A stretch of 5,897 bases of DNA from an uncultured Bacteroidales bacterium (lineage in GTDB: Bacteria; Bacteroidota; Bacteroidia; Bacteroidales; Paludibacteraceae), in contig CAMOMF010000211.1 of the NCBI GenBank assembly GCA_946619625.1, forward strand, positions 1-5,897, in the 5' to 3' direction. How positions within the stretch are numbered: position 1 is the first letter of the stretch; each line of letters starts with the position of its first letter. Below, one piece after another: positions 1-5,897 of the stretch. The notes below the pieces were generated by a model. That model ran no database searches. It was not told where the DNA came from and worked only from the letters and a program-made list of their open reading frames with translations. Made by a program: the position numbers and the translations under genes.

Positions 1-583
1 CGTCCACTACCACCGCCAACTGATACGCCCAAGCGCCGGCACTGCGCCTGAGAATAAAATCGCCGCACTGCTGTTCCAAATTGCATGTTTGCAGTCCGTA
101 GTGTTCATCCGTAAAAGAAACTGTTTTACTCACGGTTCTGAGTCGAATCGAAGGTGTACGCATGGGGGCGCCACCGGCTATAAGTGCTGCATTCTTGGCA
201 CGCAGTTCGGGTCCGTACACCACTCTGCCATCGGCTTCGTGCGGGGCTTGTGTTGCCATTATCTCGCCTCGGGAGAGGTAACAAGGGTATGTGAGCCCTG
301 TGGCTTGCAGCCGCTCCAACTGCTGCTCATAAACAGCAGAACGCTCGGACTGAAAGAACGGTCCCAAGTCCCAATGCAACCCTAACCATTGCAAGTCATC
401 CATCAGTTGTTCGGCATAAACACGTCGGGAACGGGCAGGATCAATATCTTCTATACGAAGCAACCATTGCCCGCCTTGACTCTTCACAGAAAGCCAAGAG
501 AGCAGCGCGGCATAGATATTGCCCAAGTGCATCCTGCCTGTAGGCGAGGGTGCAAATCGTCCTATGGGATTCGGGGTGTCCAT
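1..583 (-). CDS. gluQ: Glutamyl-queuosine tRNA(Asp) synthetase (GluQRS), N-terminal 194 residues; runs off the left edge
   Basis: GluQRS is a GluRS paralogue without an anticodon-binding domain. It activates glutamate and attaches it to the queuosine base at position 34 of tRNA(Asp) in the cytoplasm. The reading frame is open from the ATG at 583 to the window edge. It shows the class I signature PSPTGRMHLGN (residues 12-22, HIGH-type), RIEDIDPAR (43-51), the QSER segment (78-81), and the GluQRS-like stretch DFILRR plus AYQLAVVVD (175-194). The KMSKS-like motif would lie beyond the edge; the family is usually about 300 residues. The zinc-site region keeps only Cys101 of the usual CxC pair (YPCYLSR), so zinc is probably not bound there. 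The start overlaps the end of the upstream hydrolase gene by 22 nt and has no good Shine-Dalgarno, suggesting translational coupling. A full-length GluRS is less likely because of the GluQRS-like segment, but the missing C-terminus leaves a little doubt. Confidence 0.93.
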   Translation of the reverse strand, partial: MDTPNPIGRFAPSPTGRMHLGNIYAALLSWLSVKSQGGQWLLRIEDIDPARSRRVYAEQLMDDLQWLGLHWDLGPFFQSERSAVYEQQLERLQATGLTYPCYLSRGEIMATQAPHEADGRVVYGPELRAKNAALIAGGAPMRTPSIRLRTVSKTVSFTDEHYGLQTCNLEQQCGDFILRRSAGAWAYQLAVVVD

Positions 584-1512
584 TCCAAGATAACAGGTAA
601 GTGGTCGGAATATCCGTTTTTTTGATAGTGAAACCCTTGATAAGTACGCCGGGGACGCATTCCAAGGAACTGTTTGTCCGGCTCCAAGAGGAAAGGTGCT
701 TCGCAGATGGAGGCTTGCGCATGAGGGAGTAAAGCCGGTGAAACGAAGATTTGGTCGAGACAAGCCCAATACCCATGGTACTTCTCTGTACCTTTGCCTG
801 CCTTCGCCATTGGGAGCATGAGGTTGGACATTGGTGGCAGACAGTCTTGCGGGTCGGAGTTGAAGTCACCCATGATGACAATACAAGCGCTGTCATTGAG
901 CGCCAAGAGTGAGTCTGTACGGAGCGACAATGTGTTCAGAGCGGCTTTTCTGCGCGCTTGGGAAGCCTGGTGTCCACCCCACTGAGAGGGGAGATGGCAG
1001 GTGAACACATGCAGCAAGATGGTGTCTGAAAATGCAAAACAGGTATAGAGTATATCCCGCGTAGGGCGCTCATCATCGGACAATGTGACGGGAATGGGAC
1101 GTGAGGAGACCAAGGTCAGTTGCGTAGTGTCATAGATTAGTCCTACATCAATACCGCGCAGATCGGGTCCTTCGTAGAGGACACAACGGTAAGGCTGATT
1201 GCGTAACCAGTACGTGACAAGGTCGGTAAGACAGCGCAACTCCTCCACCTCTTGCAAGCCAATAACAGCAGGTCTATCCCAACCGCCTACATTGGCAATG
1301 ACCTCAGCTATATGTGACAACTTGCGCCGGTAGCGGGTAAAACTCCAATGCCTGGCTCCGTCAGGCGTAAACTCCGTATCATTGTGGAGGGAGTCTGCTT
1401 CGGGGTAAAACAAATTCTCCACATTATAGGACATAATGCGGAGAGTTGTTTGGGGGAATGCCAGAACACACCCCCCAAGCGCGAGACCTATGCAAAGCAA
1501 TCGCGCGTACAT
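562..1512 (-). CDS. Exported endonuclease/exonuclease/phosphatase (EEP) family protein
   Basis: This 316-residue metal-dependent phosphoesterase has the DNase I/exonuclease III fold. All core motifs are present in order: MSYNVENLF (27-35, catalytic Asn30), LQEVEE (86-91, metal-binding Glu88), RGIDVGLIYD (119-128), FTCHLPSQWGG (170-180), MGDFNSDP (214-221, Asp216 and Asn218), CLDQIFV (251-257) and SDHLPV (302-307, catalytic His304). The first 21 residues are a short signal sequence: one basic residue, then a hydrophobic stretch ending in LGGC (12-15), which could be a lipobox. Cleavage by signal peptidase I further on is the alternative. The enzyme should therefore act in the periplasm or at the outer membrane. 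The substrate (DNA, RNA, nucleotide, phospholipid or sugar phosphate) cannot be told from the motifs. It starts 3 nt after the BI-1 gene and ends with TAG inside gluQ, so it is an internal gene of the operon. Confidence 0.93.
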   Translation of the reverse strand: MYARLLCIGLALGGCVLAFPQTTLRIMSYNVENLFYPEADSLHNDTEFTPDGARHWSFTRYRRKLSHIAEVIANVGGWDRPAVIGLQEVEELRCLTDLVTYWLRNQPYRCVLYEGPDLRGIDVGLIYDTTQLTLVSSRPIPVTLSDDERPTRDILYTCFAFSDTILLHVFTCHLPSQWGGHQASQARRKAALNTLSLRTDSLLALNDSACIVIMGDFNSDPQDCLPPMSNLMLPMAKAGKGTEKYHGYWACLDQIFVSPALLPHAQASICEAPFLLEPDKQFLGMRPRRTYQGFHYQKNGYSDHLPVILEWTPRIP

Positions 1513-1515
1513 GTA

Positions 1516-2223
1516 TCAGTTGCGCTTTCCGAAGAGACGAAGCAGATAGAGGAAGAGGTTGATGAAATCCAGATATAGAGTGAGTGAACCCAACAGCGCC
1601 ATTTTCTGCGATGTCTCGGACTCGCCATCCACGGAGAGAGCGAGTTGCTGAATCTTCTGCGCGTCCCAAGCGGTGAGACCGGCAAAAACCACTACTCCCA
1701 CAAAAGTAGTTATCCAGTAAAGAGTTTCAGAGTGCATGAAGATGTTCACTATAGAGGCGATTATCAAGCCAATCAGTGTCATGAACATGAAGCGTCCGAT
1801 GCCGCTGAGGTCTTTCTTGGTAACTGTTCCGTAAACAGCCAATGCGCCAAACATACCTGCGGTAATAAAGAACGTAGAGGCAAGCGACCCGGCCGTGTAA
1901 ACCACGAATATACTGGACAAAGTGACCCCGTTGATGATACTATACAAGATGAAGAGGATTGTAGCAGTAGAGAAAGACATGCGGTTGATAGCGGCACTGA
2001 GGATCATAACCAATACCAATTCACCAATGAACAGTCCCCAAATGAGCGCTGCGTTTCCAAAGATAATTTGCATCCACGTGGGATTGTTAGCCACGAGCAT
2101 AGCGGTCAATCCCGTGATAGTGAGTGCACCTGCCATCCAATAATATACATTGCGCATGAAGGTAGCGGCGACACTGCGGTCCATTGTGCGCTGAGCACTC
2201 AATTCTGTTTGATAGTTTTCCAT
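1516..2223 (-). CDS. Bax inhibitor-1/YccA family (TMBIM) membrane protein
   Basis: This 235-residue inner-membrane protein has about seven hydrophobic helices, roughly at residues 26-46, 54-79, 86-109, 113-134, 143-163, 167-187 and 209-231. The short cytoplasmic N-terminus is polar. The family signature is clear: TAWDAQKI (184-191) near the sixth helix and LTLYLDFINLFLYLLRLFG (214-232) in the last. Asp187 and Asp219 align by eye with the aspartate pair that gates the pH-sensitive calcium leak of Bacillus YetJ. In bacteria the family includes YetJ (calcium leak) and E. coli YccA (modulator of the FtsH protease); which role applies here is unknown. The start ATG lies 1 nt after the stop of the DHHW gene (TAATATG), and the next gene follows after 3 nt, so it is co-transcribed and probably translated by re-initiation. 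Length is normal for the family. Confidence 0.94.
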   Translation of the reverse strand: MENYQTELSAQRTMDRSVAATFMRNVYYWMAGALTITGLTAMLVANNPTWMQIIFGNAALIWGLFIGELVLVMILSAAINRMSFSTATILFILYSIINGVTLSSIFVVYTAGSLASTFFITAGMFGALAVYGTVTKKDLSGIGRFMFMTLIGLIIASIVNIFMHSETLYWITTFVGVVVFAGLTAWDAQKIQQLALSVDGESETSQKMALLGSLTLYLDFINLFLYLLRLFGKRN

Positions 2224-2224
2224 A

Positions 2225-3751
2225 TTACTCCATATTTAGTTTGTTATTCTTGACAGTAAGCGTATCATGGCTATCGGCACGTAGAGTGTCATTGGCACTA
2301 ACACGCAGAGAATCTTGTACAAAAACCGTACCAGACGAAGCAACTGACAAAGTGTCAGGTTGAGGTGCGGGAGCAGTAACACGCGGGGTGTAGGTGCGGG
2401 TTCCTTGCTGGGTGAGGAAGCGGCGGTACTGCCTGCCGCCGGCATAGGCCTTGAACACATTGTTTGCGAAGACGATGTCCGTAATGGCATTTTGGGAGAC
2501 ATAGTCCACCATGTTCTTGGTAAAATATCTGCCATCCACTACGTGCACTTCCTCGAAAGAGCCGAACAAATATCCGGGAAGAGCATTGCCGAAACTATCC
2601 TTGAGGATGAGGACCCTGCGACCATTGCGGGTGGATGTCTGGACCTTGGCAATCTTGGTATCCCCTCCCATAAAAGTGCAGTAGGCGCGGCTGTCCCCAT
2701 CACGGAAATGATGGAAGAACTCCCCTTGATACGGGCGGTGTTCACCAACCACCTGATAGAGAGAGTCCACATCGTACACAATATAGGTAGTATTGTAGGT
2801 GACGCCGAGAGGCGTATAATAAACAAAATCTTCGGGGGAGTGTTTGACCGAAATATCCTGAGAGAATCCATACATAGAGCCGACAAAACGATGCGTGACA
2901 TGCTGTTCAAACTCTGAGAGTTGAGGCACATGCACTCCGGCTACGCGGCAGAACTGCTGTGCAGCATAGAACGCACCCAAAGGAGACCAGTGGTGGTCGG
3001 TGCGAAGATAGATCGGTTCGTCGGCATGAGAAGCCATGACCTGCCATAAAGGTACCGGAAGGACATCGGGACGCAAGTGCGCGTAAAGCGTGTCTATAGT
3101 GGCAGTTTCGGGGAAGGTGGCAGTCTTTGCGCGCGGGGGACAGTAGTACTCCACTGCGGTGGGAATAATCATGCAGAAAATGTTCACATCGGGGAACGTC
3201 TCTTTGTAGAGATTAACTACGGCGGCATAGTTCTTGCCCCCACCCTTGCCCAAGTACGCCATCATTGCCCTCACTTCGGGTGTCTTGCCAACAATAAAAA
3301 TACCATTGTTGGTGATTTTGGCTCGCTCGTCCAAATCGGGATTGGGGTCGGGAACGGGAGTAGAGGGCGCAACAGAGTCCTTTGGGAGTATGGGGTTAAC
3401 CGGAGCAACAATGTCCTCAGAAGGCTCGGAAAGGGTCAGTTCGGGGTCCTGTTCTGCTGCAATGAACGTTACATGATTGTCCGTACCCCTTAGGTTCAAC
3501 TCGCGTGCTTTGCGCACTTCCATGCTGATTGTCATGAAGAGGTCACGGAAAGGCTCGGTGTCACTATACCAAGAACTGACAGCCTTGGTGTATTCTCCGG
3601 AAGTGAGCGCACGGAAAGAGAAAGCGGGTCGCTTGGTCAGTTCGCGACGTTCGAGTTCGGAGTACTCGCTACGTGGGAAGAAGTTGAACACCCCGACGAA
3701 AGCGGCGAAAAGCGTCACGATTGCAATGATATATGTGAGGTACTTCTTCAT
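2225..3751 (-). CDS. DHHW-family (AlgX/AlgJ-like SGNH-type) protein, probable O-acyltransferase partner of the MBOAT protein
   Basis: This 508-residue protein has an N-terminal signal anchor (about 4-25, preceded by MKK) and the rest outside the inner membrane. Catalytic-type motifs are TDHHWSPLGAF (251-261, with Asp252, His254 and Trp255) and LILKDSFGNAL (381-391, probable nucleophile Ser386). This matches the Asp-His-Ser arrangement of AlgJ/AlgX, which acetylate alginate. By analogy it accepts an acyl group delivered by the neighbouring MBOAT protein and passes it to a periplasmic or surface polymer; the acceptor is unknown. Two parts look like additions to the usual domain: a Pro/Asp/Glu-rich linker at about 101-141, and a C-terminal tail (455-508) rich in Thr, Ser and Asp with four D-[ST]-L units. 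The start lies 3 nt after the MBOAT stop (TGACCAATG), with no Shine-Dalgarno, indicating coupled translation. The alternative is a non-catalytic polymer-binding subunit, but the intact triad argues for an active enzyme. Confidence 0.88.
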   Translation of the reverse strand: MKKYLTYIIAIVTLFAAFVGVFNFFPRSEYSELERRELTKRPAFSFRALTSGEYTKAVSSWYSDTEPFRDLFMTISMEVRKARELNLRGTDNHVTFIAAEQDPELTLSEPSEDIVAPVNPILPKDSVAPSTPVPDPNPDLDERAKITNNGIFIVGKTPEVRAMMAYLGKGGGKNYAAVVNLYKETFPDVNIFCMIIPTAVEYYCPPRAKTATFPETATIDTLYAHLRPDVLPVPLWQVMASHADEPIYLRTDHHWSPLGAFYAAQQFCRVAGVHVPQLSEFEQHVTHRFVGSMYGFSQDISVKHSPEDFVYYTPLGVTYNTTYIVYDVDSLYQVVGEHRPYQGEFFHHFRDGDSRAYCTFMGGDTKIAKVQTSTRNGRRVLILKDSFGNALPGYLFGSFEEVHVVDGRYFTKNMVDYVSQNAITDIVFANNVFKAYAGGRQYRRFLTQQGTRTYTPRVTAPAPQPDTLSVASSGTVFVQDSLRVSANDTLRADSHDTLTVKNNKLNME

Positions 3752-3754
3752 TGG

Positions 3755-5194
3755 TCAGAATCGCGTATAAATGAATGCGTTGTTGGTTGCGCCCACCAAA
3801 AGCGCCACACTGAGAATGAGCACGGCGGCGGAGAAAAGAATCTGGCAAACGGTGAGGAGGACGGATTGGGTGTCGCCAGTCAGTTTAGCCAGAAGCCGTT
3901 TGAACCAATCGAAGAGCGGCAGACAGCAGAGTACCCCCACCACCCAGAGCCAGAAATTGTTCAGCAGAGCCGCTTCAGCGACAAAATCAACGTTCTGCGC
4001 CGCTCCACCGAAGAGTGTCCGGTAGAACTGCCCGACAGTGGTGAGGTCATCAAAATAGAAGAGCACGCGTCCAATGAGAATAATCATCAGTGCGTAGATG
4101 TGCTGAAAGGGTTTCCAGATATGGTCTTTTACCTTCAGATAGACGAACTTCTCGAAGAGCACAATCAGTGCAAAATAGACTCCCCACATAGCGAAAGTCC
4201 AGTCAGCGCCGTGCCAAAGTCCGGTCAAGAACCATACTACAATGATGTTCAGTACCTGGTGGCGGCGGTTTCCGCCCATGGGAATATAGACGTAATCGCG
4301 GAAGAAACTGCAGAGCGAGATGTGCCAACGACGCCAGAAATCGGTGATTGAGTCGCAGATATAGGGGTGATTAAAGTTTTCGTTGAAATGGAACCCGAGA
4401 CAGCGTCCGATACCAATCGCCATGTCGGAATAGCCCGAGAAATCGAAATATATCTGCAAAGAGAAACCAATGACTCCGATCCACGCGCCAGCAGTAGTGG
4501 CAGTAGGTTCGGAGAACCCGCCCATAAACTGCCCGCTGAGTTCGCTGAACTGGTTGGCGAGAATGACTTTCTTGCCAAGTCCGAGCATGAACCGCTGCAT
4601 TCCCTCTGCCATATCCTGTGCAGAAACATGGCGATTGGAGAGTTCTTCCGCCACCCTTCCATACCGTACAATAGGTCCGGCAATGAGTTGCGGGAACATG
4701 GAAATGTACAAAAGCAAGCGAAGAAAATTGCGCTGCACGGGTGAGTCACCACGGTAAATATCTACAAGATAAGAGATGGATTGGAAAACGTAGAAACTAA
4801 TACCTATCGGGAGGGAAATATGCGGGTCAGGGACTTCGAGTCCAAGGTTGTTGAGTGTCTGCACCAGCATGCTTGAATATTTGAAGATGCTGAGAATACC
4901 TATGTTGCAGACCAAGCCGAAAATGAGTCCGGCTTTTTTATATGCAGCCCCTGCCCCAATTATTCTGCCGGAGAGGTAGGTGAGGAGCACACATGCAAGC
5001 ATGAGGAGCACATAGACGGGTTCACCCCATGCGTAGAAAATAAGTGAGAAGACCACCAGAACACCATTGCGAACCGTGAAGGAGGGGGAGAGGGGCGAAG
5101 AGAGGACGTGTTTATCCACCCATGCCGCGAGCAGATAGCAAAGCGCCACCACCGGCAGAAATACGAAGAGGAAAAACAAGTCCGAGAAAACCAT
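3755..5194 (-). CDS. AlgI/DltB-like membrane-bound O-acyltransferase (MBOAT)
   Basis: This 479-residue polytopic inner-membrane protein moves acyl groups, usually acetyl, from a cytoplasmic donor to an extracytoplasmic acceptor or partner protein. Family motifs run in order: LIFYAWGEP (51-59), PIGISFYVFQSISYLVDIYR (129-148), FPQLIAGPIVRY (167-178), FDFSGYSDMAIGIGR (250-264), NENFNHPY (271-278), ITDFWRRWHISL (283-294), FFRDYVYIPMGGN (297-309) and FLTGLWHGADWTF (322-334). His328 in the WHGA segment is the expected catalytic histidine; His291 is also conserved. The C-terminus FIYTRF is typical of this branch. Length agrees with AlgI-type proteins. The start gives the usual hydrophobic MBOAT N-terminus directly after an AT-rich, Shine-Dalgarno-free leader. 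It is the first gene after a 98-bp gap and is followed after 3 nt by its likely partner, the DHHW protein. The transferred group and target polymer are inferred, not visible. Confidence 0.95.
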   Translation of the reverse strand: MVFSDLFFLFVFLPVVALCYLLAAWVDKHVLSSPLSPSFTVRNGVLVVFSLIFYAWGEPVYVLLMLACVLLTYLSGRIIGAGAAYKKAGLIFGLVCNIGILSIFKYSSMLVQTLNNLGLEVPDPHISLPIGISFYVFQSISYLVDIYRGDSPVQRNFLRLLLYISMFPQLIAGPIVRYGRVAEELSNRHVSAQDMAEGMQRFMLGLGKKVILANQFSELSGQFMGGFSEPTATTAGAWIGVIGFSLQIYFDFSGYSDMAIGIGRCLGFHFNENFNHPYICDSITDFWRRWHISLCSFFRDYVYIPMGGNRRHQVLNIIVVWFLTGLWHGADWTFAMWGVYFALIVLFEKFVYLKVKDHIWKPFQHIYALMIILIGRVLFYFDDLTTVGQFYRTLFGGAAQNVDFVAEAALLNNFWLWVVGVLCCLPLFDWFKRLLAKLTGDTQSVLLTVCQILFSAAVLILSVALLVGATNNAFIYTRF

Positions 5195-5292
5195 TGTGCA
5201 GGTATTTTAGTGGGAGTATATATTGAGGTGTTTTTTGAAAGTTCTTTAGTAGTTGACCTAAGAAATCCTTTTACAGGATTCCTACTGTTTCG
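5195..5292 (-). promoter_or_regulatory. Intergenic leader upstream of the MBOAT operon
   Basis: These 98 bp are the only non-coding gap between genes in the window. The gap separates the lipid kinase frame from the tightly packed five-gene run, so a promoter for that run is most likely here. I could not find a convincing Bacteroidota promoter (TTTG near -33 and TAnnTTTG near -7) on the minus strand. The sequence holds an AT-rich stretch around 5214-5225 (AATATATACT in the gene sense) and a stem-loop at 5262-5282. No Shine-Dalgarno precedes the MBOAT ATG; the leader there is AAAATACCTGCACA. Read-through from the lipid kinase gene is also possible. Confidence 0.35.
5262..5282 (-). other. Small stem-loop between the lipid kinase and MBOAT genes
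   Basis: In the gene sense the arms are GGAATCCT and AGGATTTC, separated by a 5-nt loop (GTAAA). This gives an 8-bp stem with one G-U pair, starting 10 nt past the lipid kinase stop. It is followed by TTAGG rather than a run of T, so it is at best a weak or partial terminator, or an RNA-processing or 3'-end stabilising hairpin. The short AT-rich stem could also arise by chance. Confidence 0.3.
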
Positions 5293-5897
5293 CTAACAAA
5301 CTATTTGCAGGGCGTGGTGCTCACAGGTGACCTTGAGCGGTCCGCAGGCGTCAACAATGATACCATCCGCCTCGAAAGTGAAATGGTTCTCGTGCTGTCC
5401 TGAGACAGGGTCCGTTTCCGGTGAGTCCAAGAGTATCTCTTTCGCCGTGTAGGTATGAATAAAGGGCAGTTGCGTGAGTTTGCCATCGAAGACGTGGGGG
5501 ACAGCCTTAATGACTTGCCCCGCGGTAGGTTTCTTAACAAACATTGCATGGAAAATACCATCGCGCGGGTCTGCCTCGGGGTTCTGCCTAATACCGCCAC
5601 CCGAGAAAGGTCCGTTGCCAATATTCATTGTAAAGAGCGGCTCGTTGATGTGGAGTCCCTCATCGGTGGTGAGTGTAGTAAGTTTGGATTTATGGTGCGT
5701 GACGGCAGCAATGAGTGAGAAGAAATAGTTGATAGAATGGCTGCCTACATAATACTTGAGGACGGAGGTGTAGGCGCAGGTGCGTGCATCGACTCCGAAG
5801 CCAACGGAATTGACGAAATAGTGCTAGTGGGACTCGCCATTCCGCATAAACTCGATGCATCCAACATCAACCGGTTGCGGTGTCCCTTGAAAGAAAC
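5293..5897 (-). pseudogene. Diacylglycerol kinase/YegS-like lipid kinase, 3' part, interrupted by an in-frame TAG
   Basis: The frame runs from the right edge to a TAG at 5295-5293. The family phosphorylates diacylglycerol or related lipids (or sphingoid bases) with ATP on the cytoplasmic side of the membrane. Recognisable segments are GTPQPVDVG (start at 5886), YFVNSVGFGVDA (5817-5782), NIGNGPFSGGG followed by DPRDG (5625-5560), and a C-terminal FEADGIIVDACGPLKV ending ALQIVC. These match the second half of the roughly 300-residue family; the N-terminal catalytic half lies outside the window. A TAG at 5826-5824 splits the frame: 23 codons upstream and 176 downstream both read as normal kinase sequence, and no start codon lies close after the stop (the first ATG is at 5628, inside the domain). 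The usual DGE near the C-terminus reads DGI. The gene is therefore probably inactivated. A sequencing or assembly error, or amber readthrough, cannot be excluded. Confidence 0.75.

Noticed and set aside
441..896. 151-codon minus-strand frame spanning the hydrolase/gluQ junction
   Set aside because: It is out of frame with both genes, which carry conserved motifs through the same bases; its translation is unstructured.
1645..2253. 202-codon open frame on the plus strand opposite the BI-1 gene
   Set aside because: It is antisense to a clear family member, its translation is polar with no recognisable motif, and it is best explained as a shadow of the minus-strand gene.
2360..2917. 185-codon plus-strand open frame opposite the DHHW gene
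   Set aside because: It lies wholly inside a well-supported gene with intact catalytic motifs and shows no domain of its own.
3866..4351. 161-codon plus-strand open frame opposite the MBOAT gene
   Set aside because: Shadow frame: it covers the conserved MBOAT core on the other strand, and its product has no membrane segments or motifs.
5296..5303. TAGTTTG on the minus strand as a Bacteroidota -7 promoter element
   Set aside because: It lacks one base of the TAnnTTTG spacing, lies inside the kinase coding end, and has no TTTG at the right distance upstream.
5293..5823. Amber (TAG) recoding, for example pyrrolysine or an alternative code, in the lipid kinase
   Set aside because: Other TAG codons here act as ordinary stops at expected C-termini, and the site is not a known catalytic position; mutation or error is simpler.

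Overview
The window looks like ordinary chromosome of a Bacteroidota member, most likely order Bacteroidales. This is inferred from the gene families, in particular the pairing of an MBOAT acyltransferase with a DHHW-type protein and the secreted endonuclease/exonuclease/phosphatase (EEP) subfamily. The starts also lack clear Shine-Dalgarno sequences, as is usual in that phylum, and base composition is near balanced. The genus cannot be fixed from sequence reading alone. All genes lie on the minus strand, so the biological order runs from the right end to the left.

From right to left: (1) 5897-5293, the 3' part of a diacylglycerol kinase/YegS-like lipid kinase, interrupted by an in-frame TAG at 5826-5824. 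(2) A 98-bp intergenic gap (5292-5195) with a small stem-loop. (3) 5194-3755, an AlgI/DltB-like MBOAT O-acyltransferase. (4) 3751-2225, a membrane-anchored DHHW (AlgX/AlgJ-like SGNH-type) protein with a proline-rich linker and an unusual C-terminal D-[ST]-L octad tail. (5) 2223-1516, a seven-helix Bax inhibitor-1/YccA-family protein. (6) 1512-562, an exported EEP-fold hydrolase. (7) 583 to the left edge, the N-terminal 194 residues of glutamyl-queuosine tRNA(Asp) synthetase (GluQRS).

Genes 3 to 7 are separated by 3, 1, 3 and -22 nt, which is strong evidence for one transcript with translational coupling. Only the first two have an obvious shared job: the MBOAT protein should move an acyl group (usually acetyl) across the inner membrane and the DHHW protein should transfer it to an extracytoplasmic glycan or other polymer. 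BI-1, the EEP hydrolase and GluQRS appear to be passengers or loosely linked envelope and translation functions. There is no RNA gene, insertion sequence, CRISPR array or phage gene. The clearest anomalies are the interrupted lipid kinase, where a near-tandem CACTA duplication surrounds the stop, and the repeat-bearing tail of the DHHW protein. I do not see a convincing wholly new system.
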